From contig NW_026706162.1 in assembly GCF_029867415.1 (NCBI RefSeq), positions 124,001-188,000 on the forward strand: a DNA stretch of 64,000 bases, in the 5' to 3' direction. A program made the position numbers and the translations under genes. This DNA comes from Vicia villosa. Lineage: Eukaryota > Streptophyta > Magnoliopsida > Fabales > Fabaceae. Position 1 is the stretch's first letter. Each line of letters begins with the position of its first letter. Shown here one piece after another: positions 36,574 to 48,677 of this stretch. The notes beneath the pieces are model-generated. The model was not told the origin of the DNA. It was given only the letters and a program-made list of their open reading frames with translations, and made no database searches.

Positions 36574-36837
36574 GGCTTAATTGTAACTTTGGTCCCCTAT
36601 TTTGTCTTTTTCTCGATTTTAGTCCCCCCATTTTTAAAATCACGATTTTGGTCCCTATTTTGAGTTTTTTATTGAAAAAGAGATAGGAATAGGGACTAAT
36701 TTTGCAGAAAAAAGCAAAATAGGGGGACGAAAATTGCACAGAAAACTTAAAAAGAGGACTAAAATAATGATTTTTAAAATAGAGGGATCAAAATCAAGAA
36801 AAAGACAAAATAGGGGGACTAAAGTTGCAATTAAGCC
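36574..36837. mobile_element. MITE-like element, 264 bp, long inverted repeats
   Basis: GGCTTAATTGTAACTTTGGT at the left and its near complement at the right (ending ATTAAGCC at 36837) form long terminal inverted repeats, about 85 bp with mismatches. Interior copies of GGTCCC and CTATTTTG motifs recur. This arrangement is common in plant Mutator-like MITEs. I could not find a clean target duplication. Confidence 0.75.
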
Positions 36838-37050
36838 ATTATAATTTAATTCGGATCCTGGAATCCAAAAAGTGTCACTTAAACACACAAAAAATGGAAA
36901 AGAAAGGATGACGAAGAGTTACATAAGAAACTAAAAAAAAATTGATTTCATTCCATTTCCTGGAACTCAGAAGATTAATTATGCAGTAGAGAGGCCTAAG
37001 TGAAAGATTGTAATTACATTGAATTGTAACTATAAATACATACACTCCAC

Positions 37051-37185
37051 TTTTAAATTGAATGACCTACCTAATAAAACATTTTAAAATATGTGAATTT
37101 GTTTTTCATACTATATAATAACTATAATTGCAGTCCCCTCTTTTAAATTGAATGACCTACCTAATAAAACATTTGAAAATGTGAA
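37051..37185. repeat. ~45-bp direct repeat pair
   Basis: TTTTAAATTGAATGACCTAC and the following CTAATAAAACATTT occur at 37051 and again at 37141, 90 bp apart, nearly identical. Confidence 0.75.
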
Positions 37186-37730
37186 TTTTTTTAATTTTTA
37201 ATGACTTTTCCCACCAAGCCTACTAAAACTTGGCAGTAGAGCATACATCATATTTTCGTTATTAATCAATTAATAATTATCATCAATAAAGAAACATTAA
37301 ACACAACTATGACAGAAACTGATATCTCTGCAGCGTGTTTTCTCTTTTGTGATTGGACACGATTCAGATAAATCCTCGACATTTTCTTTCTTGGTAAAAC
37401 TCTGCAACACCATAGCCACAATTCAATAACATTGGCCATATCTTGCAAAGCACGGATTTTACGTGTATAAAAAAATGTCATTTACATTAAATGAAAGCAC
37501 CTGTGATCCTAATGAAGATTGAATTTTCACTTAACCATGTACAGATTGTACTAAAAGCCTAGGAGAGAAAAGAGAATGGAATTTATCACTGCATGTGTGG
37601 GGACAAAATTTTACCTCATAATTTAGAGAAATTATAAAGCACTGAACTTGTATGCAATGCTTTACAAAGGAAGTAATATTCTAAAAATGATTTGTAATTC
37701 ATTCCTATTCGACCAACACATTACCAATTT

Positions 37731-37868
37731 CATGTGTTGTATGATGAAAATAGATTCAGTGCAGAACAGTTATAAAGTTTTAGTTGTTTTAAATTACGTT
37801 TAGCATAAGTTATCAGTAAAACTTTGTAGCTGATCTGCACTTAATCTAATTTCATCATACAACACATG
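37731..37868. mobile_element. MITE-like inverted repeat, 138 bp
   Basis: Left arm CATGTGTTGTATGATGAAAA and on for about 60 bp; right arm is its imperfect complement ending CATACAACACATG at 37868. Such almost wholly palindromic elements are typical of small MITEs. It lies about 80 bp upstream of the estimated LTR start at 37951. Confidence 0.7.
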
Positions 37869-37950
37869 GTAATCTTGGTCGACTATGCTCCAGGAGTGTT
37901 CAGTTATCTTGGATAACGTCAAAGAAGTTATGTTTTTCTATTGATGTTGG

Positions 37951-38809
37951 TGTTAGCTGGAGATTTCGACCAAAATATCATAATGCTTTGAAATGTTGCG
38001 TTATGAAGAAATGGCTTTTGTGAAGTTATTTTGAATCTTTTCTTGAAAGGGAAGATTCATTTTTGTCGAAGGTTGTGATTGAAAAGTTCTTTGTAATCTT
38101 CGTTAAGTGTCCTTCGACAGCAGCTTTGGCAGAGTCGAATCTTTGAGCGGGAAGATTTAAAATTCAAATGGAACAAGCTTTGCCTGACGAACGCGTGGAA
38201 ACATCTGAAGCGAAGCGGCGTTTTAGATGTTAAACGTGGCAGCAATCTATGTAGAGACCGTTAGGGTCGAACTAGTATATACAGGAGTCTAAATGTTTAG
38301 ATTTGGTGTGTTCAAATAGATATACAAAAATTCACAAAATTACTCAAAGTACCAGCGTTAGAGAAACGAGTCTTTGCTGAACAAATGTATGTACAAGAAC
38401 ACCTTGTTTATTTTATTCGAAGTCAATTTACCATTTTTATATAAACACAAGTTACTTTACATTGTCTTATTGTCATTTAGTTTCCAGTCATTTACATTTC
38501 GTTTTGTCATTTTTACTTTCGAAATCCTTTATCTTTGTTATATTCTTTTACTTTCATCGCAAGTTTTATAGATTCTGTCAAAGTCTTTATATTTCTTTAT
38601 TTCACGGTCGAAGCCTAGTTGTTACAAAATCATTGATCATTACACATAAACTTAATCATCTAAGTATAAAGTCAAAAAAATGAGTCGAATTATGAGAACC
38701 TTAGCATTTGAGACACATGTCCTAGGATCAATCTAGTCGATCCTGTAAGTTACCAAAGATACACTGTTTGGAAGACTAGCAGTTGTTTTTCAGAAATCAC
38801 TGGTATTCA
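37951..38809 (+). repeat. 5' LTR of a Ty3/gypsy element
   Basis: The right end is set by CA at 38808-38809 just before the PBS. The left end is estimated at TGTTAGCTGGAG (37951). A TATATA box is at 38276-38281. The 3' partner is not in the window because the Ogre insertion at 41645 cuts the element. Confidence 0.6.
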
Positions 38810-38811
38810 AA

Positions 38812-38830
38812 TTGGCACGCCCAGTGGAAC
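38812..38830 (+). other. Primer binding site-like sequence
   Basis: TTGGCACGCCCAGTGGAAC sits two bases after the LTR end and resembles the TTGGCACGCCCRGTGGGAC type used by plant Ty3/gypsy elements. Confidence 0.7.
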
Positions 38831-38925
38831 GGTGTCAAAGAGTGCGTTTTACTTTCAGTTTATAATCTTTCGATTCAGGATTATCTGGTTGTTTAAGTGC
38901 GTGAGTTTGTCTATACCATCGTTGT

Positions 38926-41558
38926 ATGAACCTTAGAAGTGGAAAGATAACCACCAATAATCAACCAATAACCAAAAGAAAATATAACAAAAAGATGGTT
39001 AATGATGCCAGTAATGGGGGGATCAAAATCCTCCACAAGGAACGAGAACAGCCGCTGCAACTTCGACAGGCGCGACAAATGCGATCCCAACTTCCCAAGC
39101 CACTCAAGCATCCACTGGATCCATGGGCACTAATAATTCGACCTCTTCTATTCCTGTTAATAGTTCGACTACGGTTCCTCCATTCATGAGTGTAGCCGGA
39201 GGCCCATCAAATACCCAAGATGGCGTTGTTTTGTCATATCTAGGAAACCAGAATGTCCAGAATGTTTCGACACCCAGGCCATCAGTATTCGAACCACAAA
39301 TAACTTGGAGTGAACAACCATATGGGATGCCAACATCTTTTATGTCTGGATTACACAATACTACGTCCACATACACTCACCCCTATATGTCCACTTTTTC
39401 GCCAATACAGAATTCAGGATCTGGGATGAATAATGTAGGACAGGGTATCCAAAATCCAGGTTTCATTCCCTCATTAACTACAAATAGTCAGGCAGCCGTT
39501 CGACAACAAATGGATGCTAGTAACCATGATATGGTAGGAGTCCTTGCCAGAGAGATGAATACTATTTTCCCCCTTAATACAAAATCTTAATAGGACTAAC
39601 CAAGACAATATCCAATCATACCAACAATTGTCTGCACAAATGGGACGTATAGCAGATTTCCTAGGAGCCCCTCAAACTTCTGTTCGACGTAGGACCAACC
39701 AAGCTATAACCCAGGAGGAAGAGGAAACTATAAACCATACTCAACCACCTAGGCAAGGGCCTGGAAAAGAGTCTTAGGGACAGGAATAGAACAACAAGCC
39801 CAGGGAATCATCACCACTCGACAGGAAGTTCCTAATGAACAACCTGGGAGAGTCATGATGGTTAATAGGAACCAGGATGCAGACGAAGTAATCCATAGGG
39901 TTAGGCAAAACAACCAGATGGAGACTAACTTGACTATTATGATATAAAGGATCATGACCCATAATGGTTTGAACACCGGTCTTCGAAGGCAAAATTATAC
40001 ATCCCCTTTGTCAGATTATGTGTTACAAACTGAATTACCAAGGGGTTGCAAAGTCTTCAAGTTCACCAAATTCTTAGGAGATACTAGTGAATCCACAACG
40101 GAATACATAGCTAGATACATGACTGAGGCCGGATATTTGGCGAACAACGAAGTCCTAAGGATGAAATATTTCCCTAGTTCTTTAACCAAGAATGCCTTCA
40201 CATGGTTTACAACTCTGCCACCAAGTTATATAGATACTTGGTCTCATTTAGAGAGGTTATTCCATGAGCAATTCTATATGGGTCAAACCAAGATAAGTCT
40301 TAAAGAATTGGCCAGTATTAAAAGGAAATTTACTGAACCTATAGATGACTATCTGAACAGGTTCCGTTTGTTAAAGTCTAGGTGTTTCACAATGGTTCCT
40401 GAACACGAACTAGTCGAAATGGCCGCTGGAGGTTTAGATTATTCCATCAGGAAAAAATTAGATACTCAGTATTTGCGAGATATGGCCCAGTTGGCCGATA
40501 GGGTTCGACAGGTCGAACGTTTAAAAGCTGAGAAGGCTAGGGCGAATAAAAATTATAAAAAAGAAAGAGTTGTCTATGTCGAAGCCGATGATGGGGTACA
40601 TGAAAGCTTCGAAGACCAGTATGGTTTCAAGGACATCGATGTAGATTTGGCTGAGTTAAAAGAAGCACCACCTTATTCCTGTAAAATGCTTACACCATCG
40701 AACAGCAAAAATCATGCCGAAACTGAAAAGAATGATAAGTTTCCTAAGAAGACATACACATTCGACGTAACTAAGTGTGATGAAATATTTGATTTATTTG
40801 TGAAAGAGGGCCAAATGCTGGTGCCTCCTAATACTAAAGTTCCTCCGTTAGAACAACGGAAGAAGAGAGGCTACTGTAAATACCATAATTTTTTGGGCCA
40901 CTGAACCTCACAATGTTTTCTTTTCAGGGATCTTATTCAGAATGCAATCAAGGAGGGCCGTTTGAAGTTTGCAGATAAGGGAAGAAACCAGATGAAAGTG
41001 GATACTGATCCCCTCAACATTGGTGATACAAATTATGCTGAGCTTGTCGAAATAAATATGGTTGACATGGTCGAAGTTGAAGTTGAGGAGATCATAGGAA
41101 AAGAAGGATATGCCCTAACAGGAAAGCAGGCTACTGATGGCCTAAATGAAGATGTTGCCTTTGGAATTTCCGTCGAAGGTAAGCAGGTTGTCAATCTCGA
41201 ACCAAAGATTACTGAGAGTCTCGTTGGGAAGACAACTATGCCTACTGAGAGCCTAAGAAAGAAATTCGAAGAAATGTCAATCGCTGAGGGCGTCAACCTA
41301 GACGTCAACATGCTCAATCTAGGCCATTCAACTCCAGAAATGAAGGAGGTTGAAAGCTGTTTGAAAAAGGAAGGAATGCAGTCTCACTATCCTAAAGCTG
41401 ATGAGACTCTGAAGGTGTACCTTTGGAGATGTCACAAACAAAGTTCTGATATGCTGCTATGTCCAAGGTGCAGCATACAGGTGAATCGAAGGGTGGCTGA
41501 AAAATATGAAAGGTGGCAACGCGCTAAGACTGAGAGAAATTGGAGAAAAGAGGGTTAA
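38926..41558 (+). pseudogene. gag: Gag of Ty3/gypsy element, broken
   Basis: Gag polyprotein, the capsid/nucleocapsid precursor. It starts MNLRSGK at 38926, about 100 bp after the PBS. A frameshift near 39040 moves the frame to 39123-39590 (Ser/Thr/Pro-rich), followed by stops at 39588 and shifts up to 39954. The retrotrans_gag core is at 39954-40904 (KVFKFTKFLGDTSESTTEYI, FPSSLTKNAFTWFTTLPPSY). A zinc-knuckle-like CKYHNFLGH-TSQC is split by a TGA at 40902-40904, after which the same frame runs open to 41558 and holds a CPRCSIQ motif. Protease and pol are absent: the Ogre element interrupts at 41645. The lineage is probably Tat-like, judged from gag only. Confidence 0.8.
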
Positions 41559-42196
41559 TTGATGGGGTTATATCCCAAACCAGGAGAAAGCCTACTAGGT
41601 TTTCTTGTACGCTGCCACAAAGATTAAACTGAATGCTTGATGTGTGTTATACCCCAAAATTTGCCGCATCTTTTTCAGAGAGAAGGCAACAGACTTCTGT
41701 CTAAAAATCGGGAGTTTCATATAATCTTGGATTTTATTTCATAAATATCCTGATTTTATGAATACTCGGTTTTTAGAATATTTCTTATACGGTATTTTTG
41801 TTCGCTGTTGAATTTATTCTTACACAAACGCCAAGTACTATTTATCACTTCACACACGCTGTTTATTTGAGATATATTTTCAGATAAATAATACTGACGC
41901 AATTGGTACAGAATTAAATTTTGCAGGCGCAAAGTCCGGGGATTCAGACTGTACTGGTAACAATTAAATTATTATTAGTTTTTGTTTCCCACTAATTTTT
42001 GTACTATACTATTATTTTTAAATCTTTTCCTTTCTTTTCAAATATCTTTCTTTCAAATCAAATCCTAACTTTATTCTATACATCTCTCTTTTCAAACCCT
42101 ACCATACACTTTCTTTCAAATCCTACTACCACTCAAATTTTCCTTTTTTGTACGGTATCACTTCATTCCCCAACGTCTCTATCCTTCTTTTCACTC

Positions 42197-42204
42197 TATA
42201 AATA
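42197..42204 (+). promoter_or_regulatory. TATA box of Ogre 5' LTR
   Basis: TATAAATA in CTCTATAAATACCCCTC, the clearest core promoter in the window and conserved at 60359-60366. It would start transcripts near 42230 and leave a leader of about 65 nt before the micro-ORF ATG. Confidence 0.75.
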
Positions 42205-42295
42205 CCCCTCATTTTTTCCATAAATTCTCACATCAAATTTCACTCATTTCCCAAATTTCTACCTCATAATTATTTTCTCTTCTTCCCCGGCAAAA

Positions 42296-42463
42296 ATGGC
42301 AAAGTGGATGGATACGTTTTTTCTTATGGTCATCACTGTTTTGGTGGTGATCATGTCCTTTTTCTGTCTGCATAGTCCTGAAAAATGCGGACCTGGAATG
42401 TTTACACTCCCGTGCATCTATATGCTGTTATTTATAGCATGGGTTTTTAATCGTCATTTTTAA
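42296..42463 (+). CDS. 55-aa two-TM micro-ORF in LTR (5' copy), hypothetical
   Basis: First ATG after the TATA box, in a favourable AAAAATGGC context. The peptide starts MAKWMDTFF. Two hydrophobic segments (about residues 8-24 and 36-51) flank a short loop HSPEKCGPGMFTLPC with two cysteines, and it ends FNRHF. This looks like a small double-spanning membrane protein. No family recognised. The 3' LTR copy (60458-60625) is identical base for base, while the surrounding LTR shows substitutions and indels. It is too short for most ORF callers. Expression is unproven. Confidence 0.5.
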   Translation: MAKWMDTFFLMVITVLVVIMSFFCLHSPEKCGPGMFTLPCIYMLLFIAWVFNRHF

Positions 42464-45400
42464 AGTTTGTCGTATCCTTCGCTTTCAAATAATGTACCGT
42501 TCATTTTATTTGTCGTACTGTTCGTTATATTATGTAATATTTGTACTGTCAGTATTAAATATTATACTAGATGTCGTACTGTCGTTTAATTATCAAGATA
42601 ATATTATGCGTGTTTATTGCTAGTTAAATAGTTATTTTTCTGTGCATTAAATATTTTTCAAGATTATTATCGGTAATTTCGTTCGTGTACGGTATATTTT
42701 ATTTATTTATTATGTTTGTGTTTTTCTAACAACTCAGGTAAATAAATTTTCACCATTAACACAACAAAAAAACAAAAAGAAAAAATTAACTTTAACTGTT
42801 AAGTTTTCACTTTAACTGTTACGTTAATGCCCGGACAGCCAGTTGACAGTCAAACCTGCTGACAGCACGATTCTCCGTGTTTTGTACCATCAATCAAGTC
42901 AATATTTTGCATTTCAAAATTCCAAGATTTTAGTTCTAGAAGTCTTCTGATAATCACATGATCAGCAGAGACTCAGCACTGCACAAAAATCAGGTACGCT
43001 TAACTGTCTCCTACACAAAAAGTCCCTAACTAGGGTTTTTGTTTTTTTCAGGAGAACAAGTTTTTTGAGACCTCAAATGGATTTCATGGACCTCCATATG
43101 TCTCAAAGTACCACCAGACAAATTTTCAAACTTCAATTCGCTCGGACGCACAGTCAGCAGCTCAAACAGTCAACAGACGACTAGTTTGACCGAAAAGTCA
43201 ACAAACAGTCAAAAATGAAATTTTTTGTCAACATCCATATTTTGTCAAAAGATTCATCATTTGATCAATGGTTGATCAAAATTCATCAAGAAAAGTCCAG
43301 AAATCAACAAAACCCTAAGTTTCAAAATTAGGGTTTTCTCCTAAAAAGTCAACTAAACTTTGACCGGTCATAACTCTCTCCTCGTTCATTCAAAAAATTC
43401 CAACCAAAGCTTGTTTTGAAGGGAATTCAATTATCTTTCAAATGAAATTGATCCCATGGTCATTGGATTAACCATTTGAAAAATATGAGCCAGGACATTA
43501 CAGGTCAGTTTCAAAGTCAACAAAAAGTGGTTTTTTGTCAAAGGCCATAACATCAAGATAACTTCTCCAAATGCAAAAAAGTTTCCAAATTGGCTTGAAG
43601 AGGACATCTTGAGGTTTCTAAAAAGTACAAGAACTCCTTCATATGATCAAAATTGAGGGAGATATGCCTTGTTGAAGTTGGCTATTTTTTGGGAAAATGC
43701 ATGAAACCAACATTGATCAAAAATGTTTTTTTTTTCCAAAAGAGGCCAAGTATTCATGATCCAAACATGTTTCTAATGATATTAAAGGGCTCCCATGACC
43801 AACTTGAGGCCCATGGCATTTTTATTTCTTTTTTAATTTAATTTTATTCCATTTAAAGTTAAATTAAAAGAGAAATGGTGCAAGATAATGATTCAAGGCT
43901 TTTGTCCTTAGCATGAGCCATCAAAATTGATCCAAACTCTACAGCATAGAGGTACATGGCAGGCCTAGAGTAAGAGGGATGAAGAAAATGAAGCCATGGT
44001 CAAGAAATTCAAACTTTTTAATATTAAAAAAACCAAAAGTTCAAAAGCAATCAAAGCTTCTTAGCTTAAGTTTGCAGCACTCTATTGCTTATATATTACT
44101 TAGGATACTTCAGTAGAAAGACACACAAAGATCCATCAAAGGAATAGCCAAGAAATTCACAAAATTCTCAAAAAAATCCCAAAACTTTGTAATTTTTGTT
44201 TTCTAGTTTCCAACCATTATCAATACAAACTAATCATTCTAATCATCTCCTGGGACCTAATATAGTAAGTTGGGATCATTATTCATGGCTATATGCTCAT
44301 AGAACTCATGTTTCAAAAGTAAAACATTCATGCACTTTCTTTAATTTTCGTATCTCATAATTTAACATGTTTTAATGTAAACTAATATTTCTAACAAGTT
44401 ACCAAGATGGTTTGGGAAAGGTTTAAACCCTTACATGCAAGTTTCCACGTAAGAATTCTCATATACCATTATTGAGTTTTCAAGTATGTGAACTTTCGTA
44501 TGCCATGTTCCATGCGTTTTTAGCCAAAACTAACACTACCATCATGTTCAGGAGATCATTTTAAGTCAACCTGGGTGGCCCTTGTTTTGGTTCATGGCTG
44601 TTTTTGTAGGTTTTCAAAAGCATGGAAATCTGAAGAAAAATCCGCAGGAACTTCCGCAGGTAAATCTGCAGCTAATTCCGCAGGTAAAAGGAAGAAGATG
44701 ATGAATAGTAAAGAAGACTTGTTGACCGCTCGCGTGGCATTTCCCCTTCTTTTCATTCGCTGGTCAGCTCGCGTGGGTCCCACCTGGAACTTTTGAATGC
44801 TGACTAATCCATTGATGCACTCCTATCCATACATACCATGTACCTCAATATCTGAACCATCAGATCAACTTACCAGCTCATCTAACGCTCATAAACACGC
44901 AACCACACCATACTCCCTCAGAATAGCACCACACCAGATTATATTTATTTATATTTTCTATTTTATTTGATTTTCTTTGCAAAATTATTTAAAAATAGTT
45001 TAAAAAATCAAAAAAATATAATAAAAATATTTTTAGGTTGATAAAATAATATATTATTTTTTGATACAAAAATATTTTATTTTTCTTCATAATTGAAATA
45101 TTTTGTTTAATTAATTAGATAATATTGTTATATTCATCTTTTAATTATTTCTAACCTATCAAAAAATCAGAAAAAATATTTTCTTTTTATTAAATCAAGT
45201 TTATATATTATAGACTAATTTTGTACATATTTAGAATATTTTTCTCTTCAATTTTAAATTATTTGTATAATTATTTGCATAATTATTGATTAATTAGCTT
45301 AATAATTTCCAAAACAATTTCAAAAATCCCAAAAAAAAATTAATTTTATTTTAAAATTAATTGACACACAATTTGGACATATTTTAGACTTAATCTTTTA

Positions 45401-46385
45401 GGGTTAAATTTTATTTCTAATTCCTAACCTTTTAATTAAATTAATTATGCATTAATTTTAATTAAAATCAACCATCCAAAAATCAAAAAATATTCTCCTT
45501 TTATCTTATTGCAATTTAAATTCATAGATAAGTGTATAGGTTGTCAAATTCATGTAAATAGCGTAGTTTACATTTCTCGCACAATTGATGTGATAGCGTA
45601 GATTTACTTTCCGCATTTTACATTCCCGCACTTTAATTTCTGTACATATAAAACTGCGTGTATGTCAAAGATAATAACTGAAGCGTTAGATCACTAATTT
45701 CAAAGAGAAAAAATATCTGAAAAATAAAACACAATCACACTTGCACCTCTTAGGGTAATCCCTCTGTCACTCTTTTCAAAATCAATTCTACTGTTTCAAA
45801 TACAATTCATACAATTTCTTTTTGTATCCAGTCAAAGAAAATTTTCTAAAAGAAAATAGGAAAGGACCTTATAAATTTAGGGTAGATCTCCTAATTGCTT
45901 GCTCAAAATCAAACAAAACAACAAATGTTTCACATATCACTGTTTTTCCAAAACAAAACTTTCAAAAAGATAACACTTTGTATATATCCAAACAAGGATC
46001 ATTACGAAGTTAAAAAATCTTTTTTTTCAAAATATCTTTTGAAAGATAGAACACTTTGTATACATCCGCACAAGGATCATTACAAAGTTAAATTACAAAG
46101 GTATTTAAAACCACATACAAGCATTTCAAAGCAAGACAAATGATTCAAACAAGTGAGCTAAGTAATTAAGAGCCCATGGATAACCATGGATACAAAGAGG
46201 TTCTAATCCCTTTGTATAACCTACCCCCGAACCCAAAATCTCTTAAAGGTCTTTTTCTGTTTCTTTTATAAACCTTTCCTTAATTGGATAAAATAAAAGT
46301 CGGTGGCGACTCTCTGATTTTCCAAACTCAAAAATAAAAGAAGAGTCAGTTCGTATCCCACGAAAAAAACCGAGGACGACAGAAC

Positions 46386-46403
46386 TGGCGACTCTGCTGG
46401 GGA
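46386..46403 (+). other. Primer binding site of Ogre element
   Basis: TGGCGACTCTGCTGGGGA, four bases after the LTR end, complementary to a tRNA-Arg 3' end as in described Ogre elements. Confidence 0.95.
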
Positions 46404-47079
46404 TTTAAAAAAAAACAAAATGTTTTTAAAGGGGTTACCTTAGAGCTTAGATCACTTCGATGTTTTCAATTGCTTGTCTTGTTTGCTCTATTTTTCAAAG
46501 GTTTGTTTGGGTATTGGATTTACTTGTGTGAAAGATTCTAACCCGAATCTCGAGATACCTTAAGTATGTGACAACAGACCAAGGAAACTGTACGGCATGT
46601 TCCGATACGGTTGATCTGGTAGTCACCGTTAGTGCGACGCTTTGGTCTGTACTGATATCCCTTGAAAACGATCAAGGAGTATGTTAGGCTTCCGAAGTGT
46701 CATTAAACACTAATTTGTCTTAGAACCTTTAGTTGAACTTGACTTGTGGCCTATTAAGTGACTGGCTTTGAAATTGATCGAAGTTAGTTATCCTCAAGGA
46801 ATATTTTGATCGGCCGTCCGAGTGCCGTATTGAGATGTTGTCTCCAAGGATCATAAAACCCGAATACTATTCTAAGACAGGATTAAACCAACTCAACTTC
46901 AGTGGGGAGGGTATCACCTATGAACCTCGTGCAAGCCTTTAAACCTAAGGCTATTGTTTGATTTGTTTGTGTTTTCCACATGTTTGACATCATGGCATCA
47001 TAAGCATCATAAACATATCATTTTCTCACTAATCATTTCAAGGATCGAAGAGTTTACCTTTGTTCTGTTGTTGCAGGTA
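46404..47079 (+). other. Ogre untranslated leader
   Basis: About 680 bp with no ORF. It ends TTGTTGCAGGTA directly before the ORF1 ATG, which resembles a splice acceptor and is also kept in the outer element at 3574-3584. No donor can be assigned with confidence. Confidence 0.55.
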
Positions 47080-48423
47080 ATGGCTCCCGCTAATAGAGAT
47101 TATATCCGAATCAACATCTCAACAGTACCATCTGAACTAAAGGACTTAATATCAGAATTTCCCAGAAATGCTCGACTCACCGAAAAGCACGGTCACCTAC
47201 TCCATTTGGTTACTTCAAAATTTGAAGAAGACATGATACGAGTCCTGTTCCAATTCTTTGATCCCGAAGATCATTGTTTTACATTTCCTGATTACCAGCT
47301 AGTACCCACCTTGGAAGAATTCTCTGAACTAATTGGGTTACCTGTTCAAGATCAATTACCTTTCACTGGTTTAGAAAAGATTCCAAAGCCTGAAATCATT
47401 GTTGTTGCCTTACATTTACGAAAGTCAGAAATTGAGTCCAATTGGGAAACAAAGAGTAGAGTCAAGGGTTTGCTTTCTAAGTTCTTAATGGGAAAGGCTC
47501 GATCACTATTAAAAGACAGAAGTTACCAAGCTTTTGAAGAAGTTGTGGCTCTTTTAATTTATGGGTTGGTTTTATTCCCTAATCCCGACCAGTTCATAAG
47601 TGTGCACGTTATCAACATTTTCTTAACCCGCAATCCGGTACCTACTTTGCTGGGAGACATTCTACATTCTCTACACACTCGTACCATGAAGAAACAAGGA
47701 ACTCTTATGTGTTGTATACCACTACTGGCTAGATGGTTTACATTACACCTTTCCCGATCAGTGTTGAGAAACGAACAAAGGATGCAATGGTCTCGCATGA
47801 TTATGTCTTTGTCTCATTCAGATATCCGGTGGAACAACTTCTTTCAAAGAGACATCACTCTCATTGACCATTGTGGGGAGTACCCTAATGTACCACTCCT
47901 TGGCATTAAGGGAGGCATCACTTACAACCCCTCTTTAGCTTTGCGCCAATTTGGATATGCACGAAGAAACGGTCCTCATGACATGATTATCCATGGCATC
48001 GTGTTCGACTACGAAGATGATTCCCAAAGATATCGACGAAGGTTTATACATGCTTGGGGTAGTGTCTACAAAGTAGAAAGCAAGACTTTAGGACAATGGA
48101 ACTCTATTCCCATGGAGCCTTACCTCAAATGGGTGCGTACTCGTGCTCAGAAGTTCATCATGCCATATCCCGCTATTCTACCTATGACTATTGAGCCAGA
48201 AGTCGAAGGGGACGAACCTCGAGTTATTCTACATCCAGACATGCCAACTGACTTGGAAGAGCTGCAGAAATCTTGGGTTCAACTAAAAGGAGAAAGAGAC
48301 AGCTTCAAAGCACACTGTCAAGACTATGAAAGGAAAGTGTTGGAGGTCACCAGACAACTCCAGGAAGAACAGCAGATCAACACGTTCTTGGGTGCAAAGA
48401 GAAAGCGTCCATGGGAGGCTTGA
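47080..48423 (+). CDS. ORF1: Ogre ORF1, plant mobile domain-like protein
   Basis: 447 aa, intact, between leader and gag, where Ogre elements carry their extra ORF1. The N-terminal half (roughly residues 15-300; LVPTLEEFSELIGLPV near 74-89) resembles the plant mobile domain (aminotransferase-like family) found in retroelements and in MAIN/MAIL proteins. The C-terminal ~60 residues are charged and coiled-coil-like and end in KRKRPWEA, possibly a nuclear signal. ATG 47080 is chosen over an in-frame upstream start at 46954 because the extra 42 residues would be translated leader and include the acceptor-like GCAG. Its role in the life cycle is not established. It is the only undamaged main frame of the element. 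Confidence 0.85.
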   Translation: MAPANRDYIRINISTVPSELKDLISEFPRNARLTEKHGHLLHLVTSKFEEDMIRVLFQFFDPEDHCFTFPDYQLVPTLEEFSELIGLPVQDQLPFTGLEKIPKPEIIVVALHLRKSEIESNWETKSRVKGLLSKFLMGKARSLLKDRSYQAFEEVVALLIYGLVLFPNPDQFISVHVINIFLTRNPVPTLLGDILHSLHTRTMKKQGTLMCCIPLLARWFTLHLSRSVLRNEQRMQWSRMIMSLSHSDIRWNNFFQRDITLIDHCGEYPNVPLLGIKGGITYNPSLALRQFGYARRNGPHDMIIHGIVFDYEDDSQRYRRRFIHAWGSVYKVESKTLGQWNSIPMEPYLKWVRTRAQKFIMPYPAILPMTIEPEVEGDEPRVILHPDMPTDLEELQKSWVQLKGERDSFKAHCQDYERKVLEVTRQLQEEQQINTFLGAKRKRPWEA

Positions 48424-48677
48424 TGAATCCTTTATTTTCTTTATTTTCTGCTTTATCTTGTAAGCCCGAAAGAGGCAAAAAAGAAAAAAAAAAGACAAAA
48501 AGAAAAGAGAAAAAGAAATAAATTGTTTGACTAATAAATGTTTGTTTCTCTTTTTCAAACAAATTTAAATTCTAAGATCCTTGAAAACATTGCATATACA
48601 TTTCATTCATAAACATTGCATAACAGGTTCACATAACAAGTTTCTCATCTCCTCGCTGTTTATTTCAGTTAGAAGGG

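Larger units (their letters stand above)
41645..46381 (+). repeat. 5' LTR of Ogre element
   Basis: 4737 bp, starting TGTTATACCCCAAAATTTGC and ending GGACGACA. It holds a TATA box at 42197-42204, the 55-codon micro-ORF at 42296-42463 and a PBS-like TGGCGACTCT at 46304. Compared with the 3' LTR it has small indels near 42780-42830, 43575 and 44500, plus scattered substitutions. Confidence 0.94.

Noticed and set aside
44575..44796. 73-codon frame in Ogre LTR with SAGKSAANSAGK repeats (also 62669-62890)
   Set aside because: Rests on a short TCCGCAGG-type DNA repeat deep in R-U5. The copies differ at three residues over a short length, and there is no start context or family. Kept only as a note.
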